DNA of 64,000 nucleotides, taken from assembly GCA_017354895.1 (NCBI GenBank), contig CP071495.1, forward strand, positions 107,001 to 171,000, given 5' to 3'. The translations under genes and the position numbers were made by a program. Under the pieces are notes generated by a model. It did no database searches and was not told where the DNA came from. It worked only from the letters and a program-made list of their open reading frames with translations. Of the stretch, positions 33,001 through 43,045 are shown in pieces; the stretch's first letter is position 1; every line of letters starts with the position of its first letter. This stretch comes from Podospora comata. Lineage: Eukaryota; Ascomycota; Sordariomycetes; Sordariales; Podosporaceae.

Positions 33001-34500
33001 CCGCCACTGCCACTGCCCAGGCCCGCAAGGTTATCGACGAGGTTGTCAAGCAAGAAGAGCCAGCGCCGGCTGATTCTGCTCCCGTGCCCGCTCCTGCTGC
33101 TCCCGAGACTCTCGTCGCGGCCCCCGAGCCTGCTGTCGCCAGGAAGGCTGCTGCCGCAGCCCAGTCTGAACTGTCTCTGACCGAGAAGGTGCGTAAGACG
33201 CAGGCCGATAACGCCAAGTCGGCGCAGAAGCCTTCTGCTTCTGGCCTTCCCATGCCCTTCCCCCCCCCGCAAAACGCCCCTCTGCCTGCTCCCACGGCGC
33301 AGCGTCCTGCTTCCAACCTCCCTAGTCAGTATGGCGACCGGTCCGCCTCTGGAACTCCTGACACGTCTTCTGAGGGTGCCCCTCTTGCCCCTCCCCCTAC
33401 CGCTCCCTGGGCTCCTCAGCCTGGTGCTGAGGCTCACAAGGGCCCAAGTCTGAAGGAAATTCAAGAGGCCGAGGCCAAAAATGCTGCCAAGAAGGAGGAG
33501 GCCGCAGCCGCCGCTAGACGCGCGGCACTCGAGCAAGAGACGGCAGCTCTTCTGGCGCGTGAGAAGGCGGCTGCTGCTGCCAGTATCGGTCTTCCTGCCA
33601 CTAGTACCTGGGGTACCGGTTCGCCAGTCAGCGCGGCCAGTGGCAGCCCCTGGAAGCAGCCCACGGTCGTTAAGACTCCCGTGTCTGCCAGCACTCCCTC
33701 CAAGAAGACTCTGGCCGACATTCAGCGTGAGGAGGAGCTGCGCAAGCAGAAGGCCAAGGAGGCTGATCGCCAGGCCAGCGCTGCTGCCGGTGCCGCTCTT
33801 GGCAAGCGTTATGCCGATCTTGCCAGCAAAACGTCGTCACCCGCTGGTATTGTGCCCGCTGGCCCCGCGACACAAGCCATGACTGGAGGTGGATGGTCTA
33901 CTGTGGGGGCTGGCGGCAAGGTCAAGGTTCCTACGGGTCCCGCTGCTCAGAACCGGTCTGCTAGCACCACCGGCATCAAGCCCTCGGCCACGCCGGTTGC
34001 GCCCAAGGCCACACCCAAGCCTGCCCAGACATCGCTCAAAGATGCCAGAAACCTTGCCCTTGACGAGTTCAAGAACTGGGTCCGCCGTGAGCTGACGCGT
34101 GGTGCTATCAAGGAGGGTAAGTCTTGACTTCTTGTCGTTTCTTTTCTGATGTTCACGTTGCTAACTGAATGCGTGTGTAGCCGACGGCCTCACTAATACT
34201 TTGTTGGAAATGCCGCTTGATCAACCCGATATTATCTCGGACGTTGTGTACAGTTGTGAGTACACTCTGAACGGCAAGGACTTTGCCATGGAGTTTGTGC
34301 GCCGCAAGAAGCTGGCGGACAAGGGCATCATCGAGAAGGACTCGATGGCGGCGTCGATGCCCAGCGATGCCAAGATGGTCAGCAACAACGGCTGGAACGA
34401 GGTGGCCAAGAAGGGCAGCAGCAGTGCGCAGGCTGCAAAGGAGGAGGCGGCGGTGCCTGGCTTCCGTGTGGTCCCCAGCAAGAAGAAGGGCAAGAAATAG
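30001..34500 (+). CDS. GYF-domain protein (Smy2/Syh1, GIGYF type)
   Basis: Three exons (30001-30110, 30182-34116, 34181-34500) are in phase and give 1454 residues. The GYF domain lies near residues 698-755: [28 protein letters not shown] followed by a PLGQLIRRIG segment. GYF domains bind proline-rich peptides; the yeast relatives Smy2 and Syh1 and the animal GIGYF proteins act in translational repression, mRNA quality control and vesicle traffic. The rest is low-complexity and Pro/Ser/Gln-rich. A charged, Ala-rich helical stretch (EIQEAEAKNAAKKEEAAAAA) and a conserved C-terminal part (DEFKNWVRRELTRGAIKEADGL) follow. The first exon is short, and the splice at 30110/30182 is supported by a GTAAGA donor and reading phase. 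Confidence 0.88.
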
Positions 34501-35112
34501 GATCCTCTCGCCGCTGACCCCGCTGACCGTGTCGACGTTGGAGCCGAGAACTACTTCAAGGCGCTGCAGTTCAAAGGAGGAATGAAGTAACAGACGGAGG
34601 GAAGGGGGGGCGGGGGGCATGAAGGGTTACATGTAGTCCGTTTTTGGTGCATCTCTTGTTGACAGCGTAGCCAGTTGGCATGGCAAGCCCTGAGCGAGTA
34701 TTACATGTAGCAGTAACTGTGTTGAGTATGTAGCGCTTGCCTCGACACCAAAAATATGGAGCGAGGAATAGTTATTCCGAATGTACGTTGGTTCGCCATC
34801 TGCGTGATTTTGTCATGACTGTTGGAAGATATGTTGGTTGGGGGGAGTGCAGCCGTATGCAGGTAAGGAAGCGCAAGGCTGAAGTTGGTGCCCCGGGGTG
34901 TCTTACGTAATCCAGGAGCTCACCAAAGGTGACAACCCCGCCATGGCTACACAGTGTGAACGGTGCGCCCCACTTTATCTTTGAGATCGCAAAAATGGAG
35001 GGGCACAAGTGGGAGGTGGTTTTCCGTATCATACCCTCTTGCACCACACTTTCCTTTTTTCTTTTTTTTTCTTTCCTTTCACCGGATTGGAATAGGATAA
35101 AATCATTTCACA
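34501..35112. other. Intergenic region
   Basis: This holds the 3' side of the GYF gene and the leader of the TTC27-like gene, which ends in a T-rich stretch (35050-35080). No other gene is supported. Confidence 0.5.
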
Positions 35113-38016
35113 ATGGGGTCACAAAACGGCGATACCCCCGTTTCCTCCTTGCCTGAGCTTTTGGAACAAGGCAAATACCTCGAGGTTTTGCTGTCTGAAC
35201 CAGGCAAAGCGCTGATTCGGAGCTATGTCCACCAGCAGCAGTCGCCATCACCACCACCACAGGACCAGAATCACAACAGCAACAGCAAAATTGTCGGACT
35301 AGCCGCTTTTAACGCTTTCTTGCAGGGGAATGTCACCGGCCCTGTGCTTGACGACACCCTCCTCTCTCGGGTCGAGAAAGCGTTTGGGACGACGGAGAAT
35401 GAGAGGAAGGGTCTCGCGAGGAGATGCCTGGCGGAGCTGCAGGTGGATGGCGTGGGGGTGTACGCGTATGTCCCGCTGTTGGAACTTTTTGGGTTGGCGA
35501 GGTGGGTTTTGTTGGGGTTGGGCGATGATGAGAAGGAGAGGTTGAGGGTGAATGTCTGGCATTACAAGCTCTTGACGGAGCCGAGTTTGGGGAGCGGGAG
35601 CAGTTTCAACAAGGGGTTGCAGTGGTGTGAGGTGCCCAGTTTGAGGGCGGAGATTGAGCGGGCGCTGGAGGGGGGGCAGGAAAAGCACGGGGAGGCGTTG
35701 GTCGAGAGGGCCATGGTCTGGATTATGCTTGGGCAGGAGAAGAAGGCTAGGCGGGTGCTGGAGGAGGCCAGGAGGGAGAGGGGGTTTGTTTATACGCTTA
35801 CTGGAGCTTTGGGTAAGAGGACAAAGTTTCAGGAGAGGAGCACGAGTCAACTTGTTGTTTTGGCGAGGAGTAAGGGGGCGTTTGAGAGCGGGGGTGGGGA
35901 GGTGAGGCCCGAGGGGCTGAAGTTGAATGATGATACTTTGCTGGAGGAGTTGAAGTTTGATAAAGAGGGGGGAGAGACGGATATCGGGGAGAGGGATGAT
36001 GAGAAGGAGGATGTGCCGGTGGAGTTGAGGGATATCAAACCGGATGAGCAGCCGCAGCTCGCGCCGCTGGATCAGATTATCTTGTTGGCGGAGGCTACGC
36101 TCAAAGATGCGTTCTCACCGGCGGACACTTTGACCTCGGAGGAGGTGTTGCCTTTTGCGGTGAGGGTCATCTCGGATCAGGGCAAGACAAACTGGCAGAT
36201 TTATACGCATGCGCTGCTGGTGAGGTCGAGGATTGAAGTGCACAGGAGCAGGACGATGGAGAGAGGGGTGCTGCAGATGCAGGCGGTGGTGGATCAGGTC
36301 GTTGTTGATACCACACAGCCGGAGCGTGCCCAGACGCAAGAGGAGAAGGAGGGAGAGGAGGAGAATGGGCTACCGGAAATCAAGGTCTCTGTGCATGGCG
36401 ACGAAGCTGCCCCCGTCGACAACAAGCCAAAATCCTTCTTCCCCGCCGCCAAACCGTCAGAGACAGCACCTCCAGAAGTCAGATTGCGGTACATTCACAC
36501 GCTGAGCTCGCCACCACGATGGCATCTGGAGTCAGAGCTGGCCTACTCCTGGGCTGGTGTCGGATCGCTGGTGTCCGCCATGGAGATCTTCAAGCGCCTT
36601 CGCCTGTGGGCAGAGGTGGCACTTTGCTATGCCAGTAATGCCGCGAGGGAAGACGAAGGCGGGCGCGGAAAGGATGGAGAGGCCAGGGCAAAGGCTATCC
36701 TCCGGTGGAGGCTATTCAACAAGACGGGAACCGCCCCTGAGAACTCGGAGCAAGACGCAGACGAGGAAGACGTGGACCTTGACAAGATCAGAGAGGCCGA
36801 CTACCACGGCCCCCAGCGGACGCCACCGCCTTCCAACGCCCCTCGCCTGTGGTGTCTTCTTGGAGACCTTGAGAACGAAAAGAAATACTACGAGCGGGCC
36901 TGGGAGATTTCGGGTCAACGATATGCCAGAGCCCAAAAGTCTTTGGGAGAATACTACTTGCAACAAAAGGATCTGCTCAGCGCCCGAGATGCGTACAAAC
37001 AGGCGGTGCACGTCAACAGGCTGAGCAACGAGTTGTGGAACCGTCTGGGAGACATCAGCTTGCGCATGGGAGAGTTTGCCGATGCCGCTGAGGCGTTTAG
37101 CAGAGCCATCTCGTCCTCCGACTCCAACGGCGGCGAGGATGCCAGGACGTGGAGTAACCTCGGCAGCGCCTTTTACAGTCTCTATGTCGAGCGGGTCAAG
37201 GAGTTGAGGCAGCAAAATGAGAACGGCGTGTCAGCCGAGTCAGCAGCTGTCCCTGGTGATGAAGACGAGGAGACGGTTGAGAAGAAGGAGGCAAAGGACC
37301 CAAAGACTTTGCTGACCCAGTCGTTGCATGCCTACAAGAAGGGGGCTTCGATCTCGCATGACAACTGGCGCATCTGGGACAATGTTATTACCCTGGCCTC
37401 TCGGCTGCGACCGATTGCTGTCCAGGAGGTTCTTCTCGGCTTGCAGCATGTGGTTAGGATCAGGAAGAGCGAGGACGCGGTTGATGTTGATGTTTTGAGG
37501 CTACTGCTCAACGAGGCTGTGTTGTCTGTGGAGAAGCCGGCTGGAACGGGCATCTACGACCCCCCTCGTGGATCGACCGAGAGAGCGGTGGTGCAGTTCT
37601 TGGAGACGTCGATTGTTCCCCTGACTACGGCCCGTTCTGAGTTCTGGGAGCTCATCACCAGAGAGCGAGTTTGGAAGAGAGACTTTGCGGGCGCCATTGA
37701 TGCGGCTGAAAAGGCCTGGCGCGCTGCCATGGGCGGTGCTGGCGGTGGCCTGCTCCCCGGTTCCAGCAGCACAGGGCCTGATGGGAAGAGCAGGAACTGG
37801 TTGGAGGACAAGGATGCGTGGGCCCTCGTTGTCGAGAGAACAGATGAACTGGTCTCGGTCCTCGAGAACTATGGCGAGGAGGTTCCCGAAATCGGGGGCA
37901 AGTGGAAAGGCAAGGCTCGGTTGGCCGTCAGAAGTGTCATGGGCAAGGGCAAAGAGGCCTGGGAGGACACGGAAGAGTGGGATAGACTCAAGGGCTTGCT
38001 GGAGGGACTAAAGTAG
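35113..38016 (+). CDS. Tetratricopeptide-repeat protein, TTC27/Emw1 type
   Basis: A single exon of 967 residues. Tetratricopeptide repeats are clear between about residues 590 and 730: YYERAWEISGQRYARAQKSLGEYYLQQKDLLSARDAYKQAV, LSNELWNRLGDISLRMGEFADAAEAFSRAI, and DARTWSNLGSAFYSLY. The repeat array is followed by HDNWRIWDNVITLASRL, a hallmark of the TTC27/Emw1 family. The budding-yeast relative Emw1 is essential and affects cell wall integrity; animal TTC27 has been linked to chaperone-assisted complex assembly. A low-complexity acidic insert (GGETDIGERDDEKEDVP) lies near residue 285. The N-terminal 200 residues are helical and conserved in the family. Confidence 0.85.
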   Translation: MGSQNGDTPVSSLPELLEQGKYLEVLLSEPGKALIRSYVHQQQSPSPPPQDQNHNSNSKIVGLAAFNAFLQGNVTGPVLDDTLLSRVEKAFGTTENERKGLARRCLAELQVDGVGVYAYVPLLELFGLARWVLLGLGDDEKERLRVNVWHYKLLTEPSLGSGSSFNKGLQWCEVPSLRAEIERALEGGQEKHGEALVERAMVWIMLGQEKKARRVLEEARRERGFVYTLTGALGKRTKFQERSTSQLVVLARSKGAFESGGGEVRPEGLKLNDDTLLEELKFDKEGGETDIGERDDEKEDVPVELRDIKPDEQPQLAPLDQIILLAEATLKDAFSPADTLTSEEVLPFAVRVISDQGKTNWQIYTHALLVRSRIEVHRSRTMERGVLQMQAVVDQVVVDTTQPERAQTQEEKEGEEENGLPEIKVSVHGDEAAPVDNKPKSFFPAAKPSETAPPEVRLRYIHTLSSPPRWHLESELAYSWAGVGSLVSAMEIFKRLRLWAEVALCYASNAAREDEGGRGKDGEARAKAILRWRLFNKTGTAPENSEQDADEEDVDLDKIREADYHGPQRTPPPSNAPRLWCLLGDLENEKKYYERAWEISGQRYARAQKSLGEYYLQQKDLLSARDAYKQAVHVNRLSNELWNRLGDISLRMGEFADAAEAFSRAISSSDSNGGEDARTWSNLGSAFYSLYVERVKELRQQNENGVSAESAAVPGDEDEETVEKKEAKDPKTLLTQSLHAYKKGASISHDNWRIWDNVITLASRLRPIAVQEVLLGLQHVVRIRKSEDAVDVDVLRLLLNEAVLSVEKPAGTGIYDPPRGSTERAVVQFLETSIVPLTTARSEFWELITRERVWKRDFAGAIDAAEKAWRAAMGGAGGGLLPGSSSTGPDGKSRNWLEDKDAWALVVERTDELVSVLENYGEEVPEIGGKWKGKARLAVRSVMGKGKEAWEDTEEWDRLKGLLEGLK

Positions 38017-38120
38017 GTAGAGCGGAACCTCGAAATAAAAGCTAAGATTTGTGAGCACTTTTTCTTGTCTCGAGATCGGCCTTTGCCATCTCCAATTCAT
38101 ACTCGTACACCAAAACTTAT

Positions 38121-38979
38121 TCATACACCAACGCTGAACCCGAACGACCCGTCGAACACATCTGCCTTGGCTGCTTCGATAGCACTTGCTCTCATCCCCC
38201 TGAGATCATGGAAGCTTGGCACCCTGTTGGGTTCATAGAACGTGAGCAGGTTGGTCATGTCTTCGTCCGTCATCTCACACATCTCCTCCCAGCTGTACCT
38301 GTCGCTCACGTCCTTCATCCAGGACATGCGCTTGGGGCCCTCCTCGGGCTCGGGCGCAACCTGGCGCAGCTTGACGCGCAGCTCGCCAATGGCCTCAATG
38401 GCCCTCCCAGCATTGGACGGCAGCTGCTTCGCAATGAAGCGTCTGATCATGCTCGCCAGCCTCGGCCCCTTGCCATTGGTGGACACCATGATCTGTAGCG
38501 GTCCATCGCGGTGCACGCTGCCAAAGTAAAAGTCGCACTCGGGCGGGACATCGGCAATGTTGGCCACCAGGCGCTTCTGCTTGCACAGCTTCCAGATCTG
38601 GGTCGAGGCGGCAGGATCGTCGATGGCTACGAGGACCATAGACCAGTCCTTGTCGTCGAGGTCCGAGGGGAGGAAGATCCGATCGACGTGGGTTACCTGC
38701 TTTTGGGCGACACGGTACGAGACTTCGGCGTTCAGGCCGCTCGAGGGACAAATGACGGTGACGACGGCATCGGCGTTGAGGAGGTGGACAATCCGTCCTG
38801 CTGCTACCTGGGGAGATGTTGTGAGATATTGTACAGCATAGAAACAAAAGGCAATAGCTGTCACGCACCTCACCGCCGCCGATGACAAGGACAGGTTTGC
38901 CCTTGACCTGCCATGCAATCATCAGGCTCCCGCCGCCCTGGATGGCGGGGTACTTTTCCTGCGGTCGTGATTCAGCCAT
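38121..38979 (-). CDS. Sirohaem biosynthesis protein (Met8-like precorrin-2 dehydrogenase/ferrochelatase)
   Basis: Two exons (38979-38869 and 38807-38121) with a 61-nt intron (GTGCGT to CCCCAG) give 265 residues. Met8 makes sirohaem, the cofactor of sulfite and nitrite reductase, by oxidising precorrin-2 with NAD and inserting iron. The splice restores the NAD-binding GGGEVAAGR motif after VKGKPVLVI. Further marks are LVAIDD, LVANIADVPPECDFYFGSV (with the aspartate used in catalysis) and STNGKGPRLASMIRRFI. The C-terminal part has the family's helical domain, including WMKDVSDRYSWEEMCEM. The ATG at 38979 is chosen because the frame upstream reads non-family sequence. Confidence 0.9.
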
Positions 38980-39556
38980 GCCGCCGTGTGTCTTTGCGGT
39001 CGCGACGATGGCGATGGAAGCACGGAAGGGGTTGGCAGCAGAAAAGAAGACATGGCGATGGCGAGATGGGTGGAAAAGTAGACGAGATCGAAAGCGCCAT
39101 TCAAGAGTCACCATTGGTCCCGCCCCAGGGCATTCCTGGCCCCTCCACCGCTTTCTTTCTTTTTTCCGTGATGGTTGCTAGGGGCCCTGTGGACCTATCG
39201 ATAAGCCTTACGGATAGGTAATGGCGCCTGGGAATCCTTGAGCACTGGGACACGGCAACCGTGCAGCCCACACTTGCTGCGCAGCACACAGTACACCCTG
39301 CCCTGGAGCTGCAGCTGCAACCCTGCCTGAGGTCCATCCTGCTACAGAGTACCTAGGCCCGGCATCCCCAACACCCGACCCCGACCAAGACCCCGACCAA
39401 CAGGAACAAGCACCTCAGCATCATGCCCGTTCCTGGGCTCTCCAACATCGCATTGCCAGCAACGATACCTTATCGCTATAGGGCTAGCATCGCCGCCCAC
39501 TCGGCCCTCAGGCGTGCGACGGGCAGCATCACCATCACCGACATAGGCACCGCAAC
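38980..39556. other. Divergent promoter region
   Basis: This lies between the Met8-like gene and the Pep7-like gene. No coding region is supported. ATG codons occur in the leader upstream of 39557 (for example at 39423), so short upstream frames are possible. Confidence 0.45.
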
Positions 39557-41648
39557 ATGTCGGCGCCCCGGAGGCTGGGAGGTGGCCGCATCCTGGGCAG
39601 CGGCAGCAAGGGGCTCGCCCCGCCCTCGTCGTCATCCTTGACTCCCGCTCCAGGAGGTGCCAACCCACGACGGGCCAGCGCCAACACAGCTCGCGCCGTG
39701 AGCCCATTCCCGCCCTCAGAAAGCAGTGTTAGCGTCGGCTCGTATCATTCGAGACTCTCGTCTCCCAACTCCCTCTCGCCGCCTTTGTCCAGCACGCTTC
39801 CGCCCTTCGCCCAGGATCTCGTCTCCCATGTCAGCCTCGCCGGTCCCTCGAACCGCGCCTCCAGCAGCGGAGGGCTGGTTTGCCCAATATGCAACGAGGA
39901 AATGGTTACTCTGCTCCAGCTCAACCGCCACCTAGACGACGTGCACCAGGAGCTCCCCGAGGCCGAGCAGGACGAGGTCAAATCGTGGTTCGACAAGCAG
40001 GTGCTCAAAGCCAAGCGGTTCCAGCCGCTGTCTCTGATCAACCAGAAGCTACGCGGCATGGACGTGTTCGAGTCCAACGAAAGCCAACCTGTCTCAGCGC
40101 CGGCAGCCCCAGGCCGGATTGCAGAAACTGTTGTCGATCCCGAGGAGCTGGTGACGAGGAAACACTGGCAGAGGCCATCGGGCAACGACACATGCACAGA
40201 CCCGACATGCGATAGGAAATTGGGACCGCTGAGCGGCAGCGTAAATTGCAGGAAGTGCGGGAGGTTGTTCTGCGAGGAGCACACAATGTACCAGATGAAG
40301 CTGTCGAGGTCAGCCAACCACGAACCGGTCCGGGGCATCTGGTGTCGCGTGTGCGAGACGTGCTACAAGTCGAGGGGGGGCTACAATGACCACAATGGTG
40401 TTTCACGAGACCATACGGCGGACTTTGCTGCCGTGCGTGCCAGGAAGGTGGAGAGGCAACGCCTCGAGGTCCAGAGGCTGGAGAAGAGGTTGACCAAGCT
40501 GACTAGGCTGTTGGCCGAGGGGCCTCAGGACGCGGGTGTCAACTCAGCGTTGCTATCACCGCTCGGCGGGGCAAAACACATCAGAAAGACTATTGAGCAA
40601 TCTGTGGTGGCTTGGGAAGAAGATGCGTCTGTGGCGAGGTGCCCGTTCTGCAAGCAAGAGTTTCGGTCTTGGACGTTTAGGAGGCATCACTGCAGGATAT
40701 GTGGCAGGGTTGTGTGTGCGGATCCGGCGACGGGGTGTTCGAGTGAGATTGGATTCAATGTCGCAACCCGCATGTGCTTGCTCGTCCGATGGCTCAAGAA
40801 TCTGTGCTAACTGTTCGGCAGCAACCGCTTTGCCCGCAGCCGAGAAGCCAACCGGTGGTGGCCATGTCAGTGTCGATGTCAGGATGTGCTGCGACTGCAA
40901 GACGACCATCTTCTCACACCGAGATTTTACTGATTCGATTACCCACAAGCCTCCGGATCAGATCGCGTACGAGAACCTACGCCAGTTTGAGCTGGGCATC
41001 CGAAACATGATGCCAAAATTCCACAAAGCACTGGTGGCATTGCAGCCGCCTGACGATAACAGCAACAAACCACCGCCAACACACGCCGAGATCCAGCACG
41101 CTGCCGGGATTCGCAAGCGCCTCACATACTCGTTTCGCCAATATGGCGAGGCAGCCAAGCGCATTCAGAACATGCCCACCGACAGCCCTACGCAACGGAT
41201 GCTTCAACAAAAGATTTATGCCGCTGCTTCGGCCTTCATGCACACCAATATGCTTCCCCTGAAGAGCCTGCCATCTATTTTGAAAGCCAGCGGGCCGGGC
41301 CATCGGCGCTTGCTCTCCAACGGGCCGTCGCACTCGCCCCTGCGAAACGGCGAGTCGGCCACATTCGATGCCGAAACTTCCAGCGTGGGAGGGGCGAGTG
41401 AGGTCAGCACCGCCATGTCGGCTCTCGAGACAGAGGAGAAAGAGGCAAAGGAGAAGCTGATTGTCTTGGAGGAGCAGCGGTTTATGGTGCACGAGATGCT
41501 CAATCATGCAAGGGCGGCGAGGAGATTCGAGGAGGTCACGGCGTTGACCAAGAACATCGAGGAGCTGGACAGGGAAATTGAAGGCTCAAAACGAACTGTG
41601 GCCGATGTTGCGGAGAAGTTCCAGGGGCTTTATGTTGGAGGAGCATGA
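39557..41648 (+). CDS. FYVE zinc-finger protein, Pep7/Vac1 (rabenosyn) type
   Basis: Two exons (39557-40742 and 40822-41648) with a 79-nt intron (GTGAGA donor, TGCTAAC branch, GGCAG acceptor) give 670 residues. Near residue 109 is a C2H2 finger (CPICNEEMVTLLQLNRHLDDVH). At about 214-275 is a first FYVE-like zinc domain (CRKCGRLFCEEH and CRVCETCY). At about 362-440 is a second FYVE domain with RRHHCRICGRVVCADP. Its last cysteine pair, VRMCCDC, comes only after the splice, which supports the intron. The C-terminal half has helices that in relatives bind Rab and Vps45. Pep7/Vac1 binds PI3P on endosomes and couples Vps21, Vps45 and the SNARE Pep12 in vacuolar protein sorting. Confidence 0.9.
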
Positions 41649-41766
41649 GGCGGCGACAGAGGAAGGATGAGTATTTAGCGGTCATGGTTCGGAGTTTGGG
41701 CACGAACGCGGCGTCTGTCCTTCTGCCCAAATTAGCGACCAACCAGACTGCCACCTCCGGAGCTAA

Positions 41767-42045
41767 ACATCTCGGACACAACTATCTGGCCTGTTTTCCG
41801 TTTTTGCCGCCGTCTACGTATACTTTTGCATCCCCAAAACCGAAGGCAAGACCCTGGAGGACCTGGCGTGCCTCTTTGCCCACGGCGTAGGCCACTGCCG
41901 CCAGTTTGCCTGGCAGGCGCCCGAGACCGATGTTGGTCGGCTGGCTGAGATTGACGAGCAGAGACACGGGGCCAAGAACAGAGAGTTCCTCCGGAGAGAG
42001 CAGGCGTACAACAGGAGGAGGGCCCGGAGGTTTGTCCGTGTTTGA
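41767..42045 (+). pseudogene. 3' remnant of a sugar transporter gene (MFS)
   Basis: One frame reads LFSVFAAVYVYFCIPKTEGKTLEDLACLFAHG, a last membrane helix followed by the P-[EK]-T-[EK]-G-[KR]-T-LEDL motif that closes fungal sugar transporters. A charged cytoplasmic tail (VGRLAEIDEQRHGAKNREFL) runs to the stop at 42043-42045. Only 118 bases separate it from the end of the Pep7-like gene, and a stop precedes the frame, so the other eleven helices are missing. This is the tail end of a deleted or rearranged transporter gene. No trace of the rest was found in the window. Confidence 0.6.
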
Positions 42046-43045
42046 GTCCGTGGTCAAGTCTCGCGAGTGGACGACGTTCAAGGACTGGGTATCGAGGTGT
42101 CTGTCTCGCCGGACGAGGCCGGGGGGAAAGGTTATGTCTCCTGGGCTGCCCCAGGGTTCTTGTGCCTCTGCTACTTCTTCCGCTGCTGTTTCGAGACGGA
42201 CGTCGGTGGATGGCAAGACGAATGTGGTTTGCGAGTCGTTCGCCACGGGTCTGGAAGAGCGGTATGGCGAGGATCAGGCAAGCAGATCACGAAAGAGCTT
42301 CATCTTTAGTGTCATCGGGAAGGGGAGGCGGGCGTCCAGCGTGGCGCTTGATGGGTCCATTGCTAGCTCGCCTCGGGATGGTAGTGCGGCAGGTTCGGTG
42401 TTTTGGAGCACAACTTAGTGGGAGAGCACTGGTTCAGGATGGTGGTGATCTGCCAACTCCTTCCTCGAATCCTTTGCAGCCGGGCCACAAGATGGCAACG
42501 GCGGCCCATTCTGACGTGGAGGATGCCTCGTCGGAAGGAGCGGTGTCACCTTGCACGCTGGTTCCTCCCAGCGGTAAGAAGCAGAATTTGCCCCTGGCTG
42601 TCGTGATTGCAGAAAATGGTTTGTAAAACAAGGGGTGGATGGAAATTGACTGCTTAGATTGATGGAATGGCCCATCGTGGCTGACTTTGGCGGTAAAATA
42701 ATTGACCACTGTTGGATACTTACCTATCACACAAAGGCCCGTGACTCGTGATTCTCTTGCCTCTAAAGGAAAAGGAAAAGGAAACGGGGAAGAAGGAGAA
42801 GGAGAAGGAGAGAGAGGAAGGGCGTCTGGGCAATCGTGATAGGGTTAGGGTTATACACCGGAGATGTCAGTGTCACCCCGCCAAAGTGGCCAGTTGATGG
42901 ATGGAATCGAGGAGGCCAAACTCTGAGCAATATTCACCAAAACACATCTTCAACAGTGCCTACACGCGCCGGTTACGAATCTCCATCATCCATTCACATT
43001 ACCTTTCAGTCACTGTGATTCCCCATCATCTTCCGACGCGACAAA
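42046..43045. other. Intergenic region
   Basis: Two overlapping plus-strand frames (41906-42418 and 42042-42626) have no family character. A purine tract occupies 42765-42825, followed by an AGGGTTAGGGTTA motif (two telomere-type units) at 42839-42852. The leader of the Fta1-like gene forms the right end. Confidence 0.5.

Noticed and set aside
41782-42246. 154-codon minus-strand frame
   Set aside because: The plus strand of the same stretch reads a sugar-transporter tail, which is the better explanation.
41906-42418. 170-codon plus-strand frame after the Pep7-like gene
   Set aside because: Composition looks somewhat coding, but there is no recognised motif and it overlaps the transporter tail in another frame; not strong enough to call.
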